Source: Acidithiobacillus ferrooxidans ATCC 23270
GTDB taxonomy: Bacteria > Pseudomonadota > Gammaproteobacteria > Acidithiobacillales > Acidithiobacillaceae
Reading direction: 5' to 3'
NCBI RefSeq assembly: GCF_000021485.1
Contig: NC_011761.1
Span: 2,076,001-2,140,000 of the forward strand
DNA: 64,000 nt
In this document: positions 44,850 through 54,148 of the stretch, piece after piece
Layout of the letters: every line of letters begins with the position of its first letter
Position numbering within the stretch: position 1 is the stretch's first letter
Made by a program: the position numbers and the translations under genes
Notes under the pieces: model-generated
The model's input: only the letters and a program-made list of their open reading frames with translations
Told to the model about the DNA's origin: nothing
The model's database searches: none

Positions 44850-47800
44850 CAGTCCAGTGTCCCGTCCATGATCTGCCAAGCCTTACGATAGGTGCCACCG
44901 ACCGGCCCCAAGGCCTGAAGCCAGTCCCGTTCCGTCAGCGCGGAGAGTCGCTGACGAATTGTCGGCAGAGACGTCGTGGCATCCAGTTTCAACACCTTGG
45001 CCAGTGGCGTCGCCGCCTTGCGCGGCACTCCAAGCAAACGCAAGGCGATGGCTTCGTCCGTGGCCACCCCGTAAAACACCTGCGATGGCAGGTTGGCCAG
45101 CCGGGTGTGTTCGTCGTCGGAGAGGTTAGATGCGGTAATCGCTAGCAGTGCGTTCAGGCCCCAGGAAGATGTCTGCGCAAGCTTGCCGAAGAGGTTCTGC
45201 CCGCATTTGGTGAGTGCTGTCACTTCGTCGTAACCCTCTTTGCGGAAATGGCGGGCGGCGATGGTGGTGATTTCCTCACCATTGACCCAATCCTTGAGGA
45301 TGAGCGCGAGCTTGTCCCCGTCCGGTGCCCTGCCGCCCAGAACAGTTTCCAAATTCTCACGCAGCTCAGGAACACGCAGAAGCACGCCCATCATGTCCTG
45401 CAAGGTACGGTCGCCCTCACGGAACAGCCGCTCCCGATTCCACGAATCCGGCCCGATGTCGCCTTTATGCGTGAGAACAGTCTTGATGCTCTGCAATGAA
45501 AAGCCAGTGCTGTCCACCAGCTTCAACGGTTGTTGCGGGCGGACCATGTCATCGACATAGGTTCGAATCCCGTCCAGCAGATGACGGGCAAGCTGACTAT
45601 CAGCGGTGCGCAACTTCTCGAAGCCCAGTGTGCCGCGCAGCACCTGCTCGATCTGATCGGCAAAGTTGGACGGCGCACCCATTTGCCGATAGGTGTGAAC
45701 GAGATATTGCAAGAAGCTCGACCACTCCGGGCGGCTATAAACAATTCTTCCAAGATCAGACAACTCACCAGATGCAGCCTGCGCCAATTGAATCAGGGCG
45801 GAATTCAGATCACCAGTGTTGCTGTTGATGAATTCGCGACGTTGTGCCACTTCGCTTTCATCTTTGGCCACCAACGCCACTACCCCCAGTTGCCCCTGAG
45901 ACACACGACCGGCGCGGCCAGCGATGTTCCAGAAATCCTCCGGAGGCATGGTTTGCCCATAAGGGTATTGCGTGGCGGCCATCACCACCCCGCTGACAGG
46001 GAAGTTCACACCCTGAGCAATGGTCGTGGTTGCAGCCAGCACATCGAGCTGCCCTTTTTCGAACAACCACTCCATGAGCATACGGATTTCTTCAGGCAAA
46101 CCGCCGTGGTGCATGCCGATGCGATGGGCGAGCAAATCGACCAAGGGGTACTGCGCCCCCAGTTCGGCTGCCACATATTCCTGCACGAAGCGCACATCGT
46201 CGGACATAGCCCCGGCCTGCCCGGATTTAAGTCTCTCGGCAAGCTTCCAGACGTAATCTGGCCGGCTGTGCATGGCGATAACAGGCCCCCGCACCATGAG
46301 CTTGCGCGCGGTAATTCCGGCCAAAGCGCCTACATCCCTCGCTTCTGAAAGCGTACCGGCCAGTGTCTCGTCCTTGCCCAGCGAAAAGGCTTCATCCAGC
46401 ACTATGCTGGGGCGCGTGGTATGCACCGTTTCGAAATCCAGCCGGTAGTCACGGCTGCGCCCGTTCTTGCGGCCGTCGTCCACCGGGCTGACGATGCCGA
46501 TGGCCCGGTCGTTGGGTTGCCAGTCCACGCCCAGACTGATGTCCTCCGAATTTTGGCCGCCGAGCCAGCGCGCCACCTCGCGTGCATTTTGAATGAAGGG
46601 CGTGAGCAGTAGGAATTGCGCGTCTCGGCACTCCCGGTTGATGGTGGCCAGCAACAACTCCAGGCGCAGGCCACGCACCTTGTCCTGAATGGTGTGCGCT
46701 TCATCCACTACCACCAGAGTCAGTGGGCGCCCGATCTTTTCCTCCCAGCCCTGGCGCAGCATCAAATCGAACTTCTCGGGCGTAGCCACGAGGATTCGGA
46801 AACGCACCTCGTCGTTCGCCTCCGCCAGCACGCCGGCCTCGATGCCGTCGATCTCCATGGCCGGGCTGATGCGCTCCACCATCAGCCCTAGTGGCTGGAA
46901 ATCACGGCGCAGTTGCCGCGTGACCTGATTGACCAGCGCCCGACTGGGTGCGAGATAGGCCACCCAGCCTTTGCGATCCTCGAACTGATTCAGCGCCTGC
47001 AACATGCGGAACTGGGCAATGAGGGTCTTGCCGCTGGAGGTCGGCAGACTCACCACCACAGCCTGTCGACTGGAACCCAGCAGTCCACGCTCGGCCAAGG
47101 TGCGGCGTTGCGGGGGCAGCACATCGAACAAAGCACGGTCGCCGCGTCCACGTTTCACTAGCTCGCGCACAAAGTCGGTTACGCGGGAGTTCACTTTCCG
47201 AGTCACCGTCCACAGAGCGTTGTCCACCATTTGCGCAGAAGCGCGGGCCAGCAGTCGCGTCATCGGCCCCAACTCAACGAGCTGCGCAGCGTCACAAGCA
47301 TCGATGGCTCGGTCGAAGTGACTATCCAACAAAGGCTGCACTTGGAAACTGCCGTCCACTACACCGTCGGTGATGTAGTGGGCCAGTACGTCCGCTGCCT
47401 TGGCCAGGTGGTAGATCCCGATCAGCTCAAGCGCAGTACGCTTGGCTTCCAGCGGTGCGAAGGTGTGCAGGTAATCGCGCTCGAACTCCTCCTGCGCGCT
47501 ACGCAGCGCCGCCACGCGCTCAAGCACCGCATCGCGGTCACTCCAACCTCTTTTGCGCACCAGACGCAGCCAGACATCGGTAAGGGCGGCCCGACAGCGT
47601 TTGCCCCAGTTGCGTGCCTCCAGCGGCAAGGCGGGCCAATGCCCCGCCTCGTCCAGTGTGCGTAGCCAGCGCGCGGCATCGGCGCCGCGATCACCCAACA
47701 CGGCCAGTACCGATGCGCGCAGCAGGTGCGAGCCCGCCACCATGGGGTCGGCAGGCAAGGGCAACATGCGCAAGAGCCGGAAGGCGTCCGCCGCCGCCTG

Positions 47801-48013
47801 GCGCGACAATGCCAACTGCTCAGGTTCATCGGCTAGGCGATCCACCTTCAGGTCGAGCACGGCGATTTCCAGCGCGGCCGCCGTCTCGCGCAGCAGCGCC
47901 TCATCAAAGGCGGGGACCTCGCGCCCCATTTCCTGATGGAACTGCACGCGATCGGCCTCACGCAGCGCATGGCTGCGTCGTTCTGCCATTGCATCGAGCA
48001 GCCAGTGGTTCAT
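44849..48013 (-). CDS. hamB: HamB-like Ski2-type helicase (Hachiman system)
   Basis: A 1054-residue superfamily 2 helicase. After about 300 residues of helical N-terminus it has Walker A SLPTSSGKTLIAQ (about 323-335), the DEAH box in VVVDEAHTI (437-440), TTTIAQGVNFP, and GRAGRVSQG (699-707), a Ski2/Hel308-like set. A further 340 residues follow. With the DUF1837/HamA gene directly upstream, the pair fits the Hachiman (HamAB) or AbpAB anti-phage systems, where helicase activity gates a nuclease. The ATG at 48013 overlaps the hamA stop by four bases; longer starts inside hamA are unlikely. Confidence 0.85.
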   Translation of the reverse strand: MNHWLLDAMAERRSHALREADRVQFHQEMGREVPAFDEALLRETAAALEIAVLDLKVDRLADEPEQLALSRQAAADAFRLLRMLPLPADPMVAGSHLLRASVLAVLGDRGADAARWLRTLDEAGHWPALPLEARNWGKRCRAALTDVWLRLVRKRGWSDRDAVLERVAALRSAQEEFERDYLHTFAPLEAKRTALELIGIYHLAKAADVLAHYITDGVVDGSFQVQPLLDSHFDRAIDACDAAQLVELGPMTRLLARASAQMVDNALWTVTRKVNSRVTDFVRELVKRGRGDRALFDVLPPQRRTLAERGLLGSSRQAVVVSLPTSSGKTLIAQFRMLQALNQFEDRKGWVAYLAPSRALVNQVTRQLRRDFQPLGLMVERISPAMEIDGIEAGVLAEANDEVRFRILVATPEKFDLMLRQGWEEKIGRPLTLVVVDEAHTIQDKVRGLRLELLLATINRECRDAQFLLLTPFIQNAREVARWLGGQNSEDISLGVDWQPNDRAIGIVSPVDDGRKNGRSRDYRLDFETVHTTRPSIVLDEAFSLGKDETLAGTLSEARDVGALAGITARKLMVRGPVIAMHSRPDYVWKLAERLKSGQAGAMSDDVRFVQEYVAAELGAQYPLVDLLAHRIGMHHGGLPEEIRMLMEWLFEKGQLDVLAATTTIAQGVNFPVSGVVMAATQYPYGQTMPPEDFWNIAGRAGRVSQGQLGVVALVAKDESEVAQRREFINSNTGDLNSALIQLAQAASGELSDLGRIVYSRPEWSSFLQYLVHTYRQMGAPSNFADQIEQVLRGTLGFEKLRTADSQLARHLLDGIRTYVDDMVRPQQPLKLVDSTGFSLQSIKTVLTHKGDIGPDSWNRERLFREGDRTLQDMMGVLLRVPELRENLETVLGGRAPDGDKLALILKDWVNGEEITTIAARHFRKEGYDEVTALTKCGQNLFGKLAQTSSWGLNALLAITASNLSDDEHTRLANLPSQVFYGVATDEAIALRLLGVPRKAATPLAKVLKLDATTSLPTIRQRLSALTERDWLQALGPVGGTYRKAWQIMDGTLD

Positions 48014-48798
48014 GCAGCACCTCCCTGGCTGATGGCCTGCGGCAGTTGCGCAATGGGCCAAGGCAGATAGAGGGCGATAAGGAGGCAACTCGCCGGGGCT
48101 TGCAGGCGATCCGCCAGTTGTTGGCCTCGCGCTTGCAAATCAGACTCACGCGCCTCCTGGTCACGCACCAAAATGCCGAACAGTGCCAGATCGCGCAGAT
48201 CGGAATTAAAGAAGCGGGTACATGCCGTGTTAAAGGCAGGTTCATGCGCCGTGTGCTTCACGCGCGGCAACAGCCATTTGAGCAACTGGCAGATCGTGCC
48301 GAGATTGCTGGCGAGATTGTCGATCTGGTGAGTCAAACCACCGCTTCTGCCGCTCATCACCTGCGGCGGCGACTTCGCCTCGGACGAGCACTTGACTTCG
48401 CCCAGGGCCAGCCTGTGTGAGCCGCCATCGCGCTGAAAGCCCACGATGTCCGCTCCCGGCAGGGAGGCAAAGGGATTGCGCTTGTCGCGCTCGGTGTTCC
48501 AGGGCAACACCACATCATGGTGTGCTTCAAGCACCGCCTCGGCGAGCGCCTCGCCTGCCGCCCAGTCGCGCGTCTCCGGCACTTCGGCGGCAAGTACTTC
48601 TTCAAGCGCACCCTGACCCATGCCGGTCAGACTCAAACCCCGCAAGTATTTATTGAATGCCTCACCGCCCTCCGTGTCGTTAAGGCGTACGGCAACCGGC
48701 CCTTGCAGAAAGCCATTGAGTTCGTCGCCTTCGCACGCGTGCTCACCCTGCCACGAGACGCAACCTTGTGCCGATTGATAGGCCGTTTGCCAGGTCAT
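48010..48798 (-). CDS. hamA: HamA-like DUF1837 nuclease (Hachiman system)
   Basis: A 262-residue protein with a PD-(D/E)XK-type core: E84/E88 region, D117 in PGADIVGF and E134-x-K136 in LALGEVKCSS. This is the motif set of DUF1837/HamA, the effector nuclease of Hachiman, which degrades DNA when its helicase partner senses damaged or invading DNA. The C-terminal half is helical (LASNLGTICQLLKWLLPR). Both ends overlap neighbours by four bases: the hsdS stop upstream and the hamB start downstream. The family call rests on motif and neighbour together. Confidence 0.8.
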   Translation of the reverse strand: MTWQTAYQSAQGCVSWQGEHACEGDELNGFLQGPVAVRLNDTEGGEAFNKYLRGLSLTGMGQGALEEVLAAEVPETRDWAAGEALAEAVLEAHHDVVLPWNTERDKRNPFASLPGADIVGFQRDGGSHRLALGEVKCSSEAKSPPQVMSGRSGGLTHQIDNLASNLGTICQLLKWLLPRVKHTAHEPAFNTACTRFFNSDLRDLALFGILVRDQEARESDLQARGQQLADRLQAPASCLLIALYLPWPIAQLPQAISQGGAA

Positions 48799-50066
48799 CC
48801 CTGCACCTCGTTGAGTACTGGGAAAAGCTGCTGCATCAGCCCTTTCTTGTGGGTCTTGAGGGCTTCGAGCTTTTGGGTCTCCAGGGTGATCAGGGCGTCG
48901 AGGCTGCTCAGGCAGGAGGCGATGCGGTGTTGTTCTGGCGGTGATGGGAATGCAGTGTCCCAGCCCTCGATGGTTCCCTTCGTAATGTGCAGAAGTCCCA
49001 ATCCATTTGCTGAGTTGGATTTCATCCTCTCAGTTTCATTTTCGAGTGTGATGAAAAGGAACTGTCGGTCTATTCCACTGTGTTGTTCGACCTTCCAGAT
49101 GTGGTAGTGATAAATCACTTTTACCCCGTGCCACATACGCGGCCCGAACGACGCCGACCATGCGTAAAGCAAATCGCCTTTGTCACAATACTTTGTCTCA
49201 TCCAGTTCAAGGTCTGAGTAATACCAATTGTTGTTGGTGAAGAAATTTCCAACGCGGAGAACTGGATACTTTCCGGATTCAAGCAGTTCTTCCTGTTTGT
49301 ATGCTCGGCCGTTGAAGAATGTCGCTGCTTCACCCAAGGTCGTCTTGTTCCACTCCCCGGCGTTTTGGAATTCGGGGAAGCGCAGGCGGGGTTGGGTTTC
49401 GCCCTCCGTGGGGAAAAGCTGCTGCATCAGCCCTTTTTTATGGGTCTTGAGCGCGTCCACTTTCCGCGCTTGCGCGGCCATCAGCGCGTCCACCGAACTC
49501 AGGCACTCGGCGATTTTTTGTTGTTCCTTCGGTGTCGGAACAGGCAAAGGCATGGCCATGAAATCGTCGCTGGAGATGGCCATTCGATCATGCCGCGCGC
49601 CTGTACTGGATGCCTGCCGCATGTAGGTGTGCCAGCCGGTTGTCTTGAAGTAGTGCTCATAAAAGTCATTGCCACCGTCTTTGAACTTGAAGACGGTGTA
49701 GAGCGGCGACATGACGCCAGTGCCAACTTTGTTCTTAGAAATGGGGCCAACAGGTGCTGTTGCAGAGATGCGCGGGTTGTAAACATAGCTGCCCAGCTCA
49801 ACTACGAAATAGCTCTCGAGATTGCCTTGCGTGGCAATTTCTTTGTCGAAGAAGTCGCGCTGGTCCATCACGCCAAACTCGGCTGAGTTCGTCAGCACGC
49901 GAGTAATTTTTTCATCGCGGTTTTTCTGTTTGGTGCGAGTTGCCAATTGACTCAGCGGCGCGAGCTTCCACCCATCCGCCCCCCGAAACGCCGGAAACCG
50001 CAGCTTCGGCACTCGCGCGGGCTTTGTTTCTGCTGTCAAAACAGTGCTTGGTGCTTTGGGGTTCAT
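48795..50066 (-). CDS. hsdS: type I specificity subunit HsdS
   Basis: A 423-residue DNA-recognition subunit with two target-recognition domains and the usual internal duplication. The first domain starts near residue 22 (KLRFPAFRGADGW) and ends in the helix ALKTHKKGLMQQLFPTEG. The second starts with PRLRFPEFQNAGEW and ends in the same helix at the C-terminus (ALKTHKKGLMQQLFPVLN). These helices form the spacer coiled coil that sets the distance between half-sites. It sits between an unknown small gene and hamA with four-base overlaps on both sides. The recognition sequence cannot be predicted here. Confidence 0.95.
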   Translation of the reverse strand: MNPKAPSTVLTAETKPARVPKLRFPAFRGADGWKLAPLSQLATRTKQKNRDEKITRVLTNSAEFGVMDQRDFFDKEIATQGNLESYFVVELGSYVYNPRISATAPVGPISKNKVGTGVMSPLYTVFKFKDGGNDFYEHYFKTTGWHTYMRQASSTGARHDRMAISSDDFMAMPLPVPTPKEQQKIAECLSSVDALMAAQARKVDALKTHKKGLMQQLFPTEGETQPRLRFPEFQNAGEWNKTTLGEAATFFNGRAYKQEELLESGKYPVLRVGNFFTNNNWYYSDLELDETKYCDKGDLLYAWSASFGPRMWHGVKVIYHYHIWKVEQHSGIDRQFLFITLENETERMKSNSANGLGLLHITKGTIEGWDTAFPSPPEQHRIASCLSSLDALITLETQKLEALKTHKKGLMQQLFPVLNEVQG

Positions 50067-50419
50067 GCTTGCACCTCTTCGGTGTCGTTCTTGTCATCGG
50101 CATCCCACATCTCGCGGTAGGCGAGGACATAACTCGCGGTGGCCTGCTGGTCCAACGTCCAGTAATGGCGGCAGAGGGCTTTGAAGAGGGCCTGGCCCTC
50201 TGGCAAGCAGGCGTGGCCTAAAAGCTGGTCGAGTGTGTGCTCGATCCGCTGAACATCGCGGCTGCCGCTGCGCACCATCTCTTGAACGCTGAGCGCCAGT
50301 GCTTCGACGGCCTGCTGGTGCAGTGCTTGCAACAGGGCGATGGCCGCTGACAGCTCAGCGAGCAAGTTTTGGTAAACGGCCGCGCCCGGCGTTGTGGTTT
50401 GCTTGTGGGGGATGGTCAT
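50063..50419 (-). CDS. hypothetical protein of the type I operon
   Basis: A 118-residue helical, acidic protein I do not recognise. It has a long alanine/leucine-rich helix (LLAELSAAIALLQALHQQAV) and a C-terminal acidic tail (DADDKNDTEEVQA). Its ATG overlaps the stop of the AlbA_2 gene and its stop overlaps the hsdS ATG, both as ATGA. The frame is open further upstream, but that part lies inside the neighbouring gene. Its position between hsdR and hsdS suggests an accessory protein of the restriction complex or an independent defence component. Confidence 0.7.
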   Translation of the reverse strand: MTIPHKQTTTPGAAVYQNLLAELSAAIALLQALHQQAVEALALSVQEMVRSGSRDVQRIEHTLDQLLGHACLPEGQALFKALCRHYWTLDQQATASYVLAYREMWDADDKNDTEEVQA

Positions 50420-51030
50420 TTCAACAAGACCTTTCCTTGTGCGGTCAGGCGGTATTTTTGTGTGGGGCTGCGCGGTGAGTCTGGCTGGGTCAGTTCCACA
50501 AAACGCTGTTGGAGGGCCGGGTTCAGATAGTCTTCCAAAAAGCTCGGGCGGTGTTTGAGGTTGAGCGACTGCATCAGCTCCTTCGTTCCTTTGGCCTCTT
50601 GCCCCAGAGCCACGCACAGTCGGCGAACTTGTTCGGTTACTTGTTCGGTGACTGGGGCCTCGACTTGTTCGGTGGCTTGTTCGCCCGCCCCCGCCCACTG
50701 CGCCTTGGGCCGTTGCACCCGAGCGGTGAATTGGTTGCCGCTAACTTCGTCGATCAGTTCGATCTGCGACCATTCATCCAGCGCACGGGGGATACCACTG
50801 CCCAGTCCCCGGTAGGGCAGCATCCGGAAGGCGTGCTCGCTCAGGCCAGTGATGATGCCGTCATCGGTCACACCGATCAGCAGCGTGCCGCCGCCGCTGT
50901 TGGCAAAGGCAGCCAGCTCGGCGGCCAGGGCATCAGGGTTGTGGAAGCTGCGTTTGAACTGCTGGCGGGTGTGCTCGCCCAGGGCGATGCGCGCAAGCAA
51001 AGTGGCTTCAGCCAGCGGCTGCTCACTCAT
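50416..51030 (-). CDS. AlbA_2 (Schlafen-like) domain protein, internally deleted
   Basis: A 204-residue protein. The N-terminal part is an AlbA_2 / divergent AAA-4 domain: FKRSFHNPDALAAELAAFANSGGGTLLIGVTDDG (residues about 25-58) is typical. It then jumps directly to LPYRGLGSGIPRALDEW, which normally belongs to the C-terminal domain of these roughly 400-500-residue proteins. The central part, about 200 residues in full-length relatives, is missing. A glutamine/threonine-rich EQATEQV repeat and a winged-helix-like C-terminus follow. Related genes often accompany type I restriction loci. It overlaps hsdR by eight bases and the next gene by four. Activity is doubtful given the deletion. Confidence 0.75.
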   Translation of the reverse strand: MSEQPLAEATLLARIALGEHTRQQFKRSFHNPDALAAELAAFANSGGGTLLIGVTDDGIITGLSEHAFRMLPYRGLGSGIPRALDEWSQIELIDEVSGNQFTARVQRPKAQWAGAGEQATEQVEAPVTEQVTEQVRRLCVALGQEAKGTKELMQSLNLKHRPSFLEDYLNPALQQRFVELTQPDSPRSPTQKYRLTAQGKVLLK

Positions 51031-54000
51031 AGGCGCTAAGCCCTGAAATATCGCGGCCCCCGGCGCGTTGGGTCAGCAGCGGATACAAATCTTCCATCAG
51101 CGCGATTTCGGCCTGGCTGCGGGCTTTCCAGCCCAGATCGAGCGGGGCCATGAGGTCGCTCAAGCGTTCGCCGTCGAAGATCATGCGCTCAAAAATGCCG
51201 TCCACGAAGCTTTGCAGGGCGGCGGTGGCCAGATTGTGCTTTGCGGCAATGGTGGCGAGTTCCTGGGCGTTCTTCTCCGCCTTGAAGCGGGTGTAGCCGT
51301 CGCGGATGGCGGTTTCACTCAGCCCCTCGCCGGCCTGGAGCGTGCCGATATATTCGGCGATGTCGTCGCGCTCGTTGATGAACTTGGCGTCACTGCTGAT
51401 GAGGCCGATGAGTTGTTCGCGGGTCATCTTGGCCTTGCCCGGCTCTTTGGCCGAGAAGCTGGTCATCAGCTTCATGATGTAGTCGTAATCAATGACGGCG
51501 GAGGCGAAGAGGACGAACTCGAAGTCGAGCTGATCGGCAGGCTTGTCGGCGCCGGGCTTGTCCGGCTTGTTGCGCCCGTCGCGGAGCTTTTTGGCGGTGT
51601 CCAGATACTGGCCCTTGAAGCCGCGCAGGGTTTCTTCGGGCAGCACCTGCTCGATGGCGGCTTTGTTTTCCCCGGTGAGGTCGGTGTATTGGTCGAGCTG
51701 GGTCTTGAGCCGCTGCACTTCCTTGAAGCGCTCGATGAAAACGGTCTTGGCGGCATCGCCTTTCAGGTTGGCCACGGTGGAGGGCGTGCAATCCAGCCCC
51801 TGGGACTGCATGAAGGCGTCGAGCTTTTGCACGGCGGCCTCCAGTTTCTGGATGACCACGGGCGCCTTTTCCACCAGCCAGATTTCGCGCGCCTGCTCGC
51901 CGGTCTTTTCGCCGGAGAACAGCGCGATGGCGGCATCGACGGCATCCTGCTGCTGGCGGAAGTCGAGGATGTTGCCGTAGGGCTTGGTGGCGTTGAGCAC
52001 GCGGTTGGTGCGCGAGAAGGCCTGGATCAGGCCGTGGTGCTTGAGGTTCTTGTCCACGTAGAGCGTGTTCAGGAACTTGGAATCGAAGCCGGTGAGCAGC
52101 ATGTCCACGACGATAGTGATGTCGATTTTCTGCGCCGGGGGGTAGTCGGCATTCGGCCACTGCTGGTCTTTGATCCGCTTTTGCACATCCTGGTAGTAAA
52201 GATCGAATTCGCTCAGGCGATGGTTGGTGCCGTAGCGGGCGTTGTAGTCGGCGAGGATGCCTTCAAGCGCCTGCTTCTTCGCTTCTGGCTCGACCTTGTT
52301 GTCTTCCTGCTCTTGCGGGAGGTCTTCGGAGAGCTGGTCGATGTCCTTTTTGCTTTCGGGATTCTCCGCGAGCTGCGCAGGCGGAGAGAAGACGCAGGCG
52401 ATATTCAGCGGCTTGAACTCGGGATCGGCGGCCAGTTTCTCGGCTTGCATGGTCTTGAACAGCGCGTGGTATTCGATGGCATCGTTGATGGATGCGGTGG
52501 CAAAGAGGGCGTTGAAGCGGCGCCCGCCGGTGGCGGCATCGTGCTTGGCGAGGATGGCTTCGATGACCGCGCGCTTGGCGATGGGTTCGCCGGGTTTGGG
52601 TGGGTTCTTTCCTTCCGGCTTGAAGTAATCGACATGGAAGCGCAGCACATTGCCGTCTTCGATGGCGTGGGTGATGGTGTAGGCGTGCAGCTGTTTCTGG
52701 AAGAGGTCTGCCGTGGTGCGCATGGAGGCCGTGCTGTCCTCGATCTTCTGCAGGCTGGCATTGGCCTCGAAGATGGGCGTGCCGGTGAAGCCGAAGAGTT
52801 GGGCGCGGGGGAAGAAGGCTTTGATGGCCTTGTGGTTCTCACCGAACTGCGAGCGGTGGCATTCGTCGAAGATGAAGACGATGCGCTCGTCCTGCAGTGC
52901 TTCGAGCTGCTCCTTGTAGGTGGCCTGGCCGTTTTTGCTGCGTTGCTTGTTGCGGCGGCTCGTTTCGTCGAGCGCGAGGCCGAGCTTCTGGATGGTGGTG
53001 ACGATGACCTTGTCGGCGTAGTCCTCGGACAGCAGGCGGCGCACGAGGGCGCCGGTGTGGGTGTTTTCTTCGACACAGCCTTCCTGGAAGCGGTTGAATT
53101 CCTCCCGCGTCTGGCGGTCGAGGTCCTTGCGGTCGACAACGAACACGCATTTATGGATGTGCTCGTTCTCCTTGAGCAGGGTGGCGGCCTTGAAGGAGGT
53201 GAGCGTCTTGCCGCTGCCGGTGGTGTGCCAGATGTAGCCGTTGCCGTTGTCTTCATCGATGCACTTGACCATGTGCTGCACGGCATAGACCTGATAGGGT
53301 CGCATCATCATGAGCTTTTGCTCGCCCGCCAGCAGCACCATGTAGCGGCTGAGGGTCTGGCCGAGGTTACACTTTTTCAGGAAGCGCTCGGCGAAGGCGT
53401 CGAGCTGTCTGATCTTGCTATTGTCCTCGTCCGCGAACTCATAGACGGGCAAAAAGCGCTCGTCGGCGTTGAAGGCGAAATGGCGGGCGTTGTTGTTGGC
53501 GAAGTAGTAAGTCTGGTCGCGGTTGCTGACGATGAAGAGCTGCATGAAGCAGAGCAGCGTCCGGGTGTAGCCGTTGCCGGGGTCGTGCTTGTATTCGACG
53601 ATCTGCTCCATGGCCCGGCGCGGATGGACGCCGAGGGTTTTCAGCTCGATCTGCACGCAGGGCACACCGTTGATGAGCAGGATGACGTCGTAGCGGTGGT
53701 GGCTGTAGTCGGTATTGATGCGCAACTGGTGGATGACCTCGAAGGTGTTTTTGCACCAGTCCTTGAGGTTGACGAGGCTGTAGTTCAGCGGCGTGCCGTC
53801 GTCGCGGGTGAAGGCATTGATGCTGCGCAGGGTCTTGGCGGCGGTAAAAACATCCGGGGTGACGATCTCATCCAGCAGGCGGGCGAACTCGGCATCGGTG
53901 AGGCGGACGCGGTTGAGCGCTTCGAAGTGCTGGCGGAAATTGGCCTCCAGCGCGGCGCGGTCGCGGATGTCGGGGCGATATTCGTACTTGAGGTTTTGCA

Positions 54001-54121
54001 GGGTGCCGATGAAGCCGTATTCGATGGTGTCCTCGCGGACGGCGAAACTCGGACTATCAGCGGGCCGACTGTAGGTGTCTGGGGCGTCGATTTGTTTCCG
54101 GGTGCGGCCTTCCGGTTTCAT
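51023..54121 (-). CDS. hsdR: type I restriction endonuclease/translocase HsdR
   Basis: A 1032-residue motor and nuclease subunit. The N-terminal nuclease domain has the (D/E)XK motif in YDVILLINGVPCVQIELKTLG (residues about 144-164). The translocase has Walker A HTTGSGKTLTSF near residue 302, FDECHRSQFG near 422, and SRTNRVLN with the later helicase motifs near 704. The helical C-terminus binds HsdM. It is the first gene of the operon, with a plausible promoter and GGAGA ribosome-binding site upstream. The length is normal for the family. Confidence 0.96.
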   Translation of the reverse strand: MKPEGRTRKQIDAPDTYSRPADSPSFAVREDTIEYGFIGTLQNLKYEYRPDIRDRAALEANFRQHFEALNRVRLTDAEFARLLDEIVTPDVFTAAKTLRSINAFTRDDGTPLNYSLVNLKDWCKNTFEVIHQLRINTDYSHHRYDVILLINGVPCVQIELKTLGVHPRRAMEQIVEYKHDPGNGYTRTLLCFMQLFIVSNRDQTYYFANNNARHFAFNADERFLPVYEFADEDNSKIRQLDAFAERFLKKCNLGQTLSRYMVLLAGEQKLMMMRPYQVYAVQHMVKCIDEDNGNGYIWHTTGSGKTLTSFKAATLLKENEHIHKCVFVVDRKDLDRQTREEFNRFQEGCVEENTHTGALVRRLLSEDYADKVIVTTIQKLGLALDETSRRNKQRSKNGQATYKEQLEALQDERIVFIFDECHRSQFGENHKAIKAFFPRAQLFGFTGTPIFEANASLQKIEDSTASMRTTADLFQKQLHAYTITHAIEDGNVLRFHVDYFKPEGKNPPKPGEPIAKRAVIEAILAKHDAATGGRRFNALFATASINDAIEYHALFKTMQAEKLAADPEFKPLNIACVFSPPAQLAENPESKKDIDQLSEDLPQEQEDNKVEPEAKKQALEGILADYNARYGTNHRLSEFDLYYQDVQKRIKDQQWPNADYPPAQKIDITIVVDMLLTGFDSKFLNTLYVDKNLKHHGLIQAFSRTNRVLNATKPYGNILDFRQQQDAVDAAIALFSGEKTGEQAREIWLVEKAPVVIQKLEAAVQKLDAFMQSQGLDCTPSTVANLKGDAAKTVFIERFKEVQRLKTQLDQYTDLTGENKAAIEQVLPEETLRGFKGQYLDTAKKLRDGRNKPDKPGADKPADQLDFEFVLFASAVIDYDYIMKLMTSFSAKEPGKAKMTREQLIGLISSDAKFINERDDIAEYIGTLQAGEGLSETAIRDGYTRFKAEKNAQELATIAAKHNLATAALQSFVDGIFERMIFDGERLSDLMAPLDLGWKARSQAEIALMEDLYPLLTQRAGGRDISGLSAYE

Positions 54122-54148
54122 GCGTTCTCCAGCGGAATATTTTTGTGC

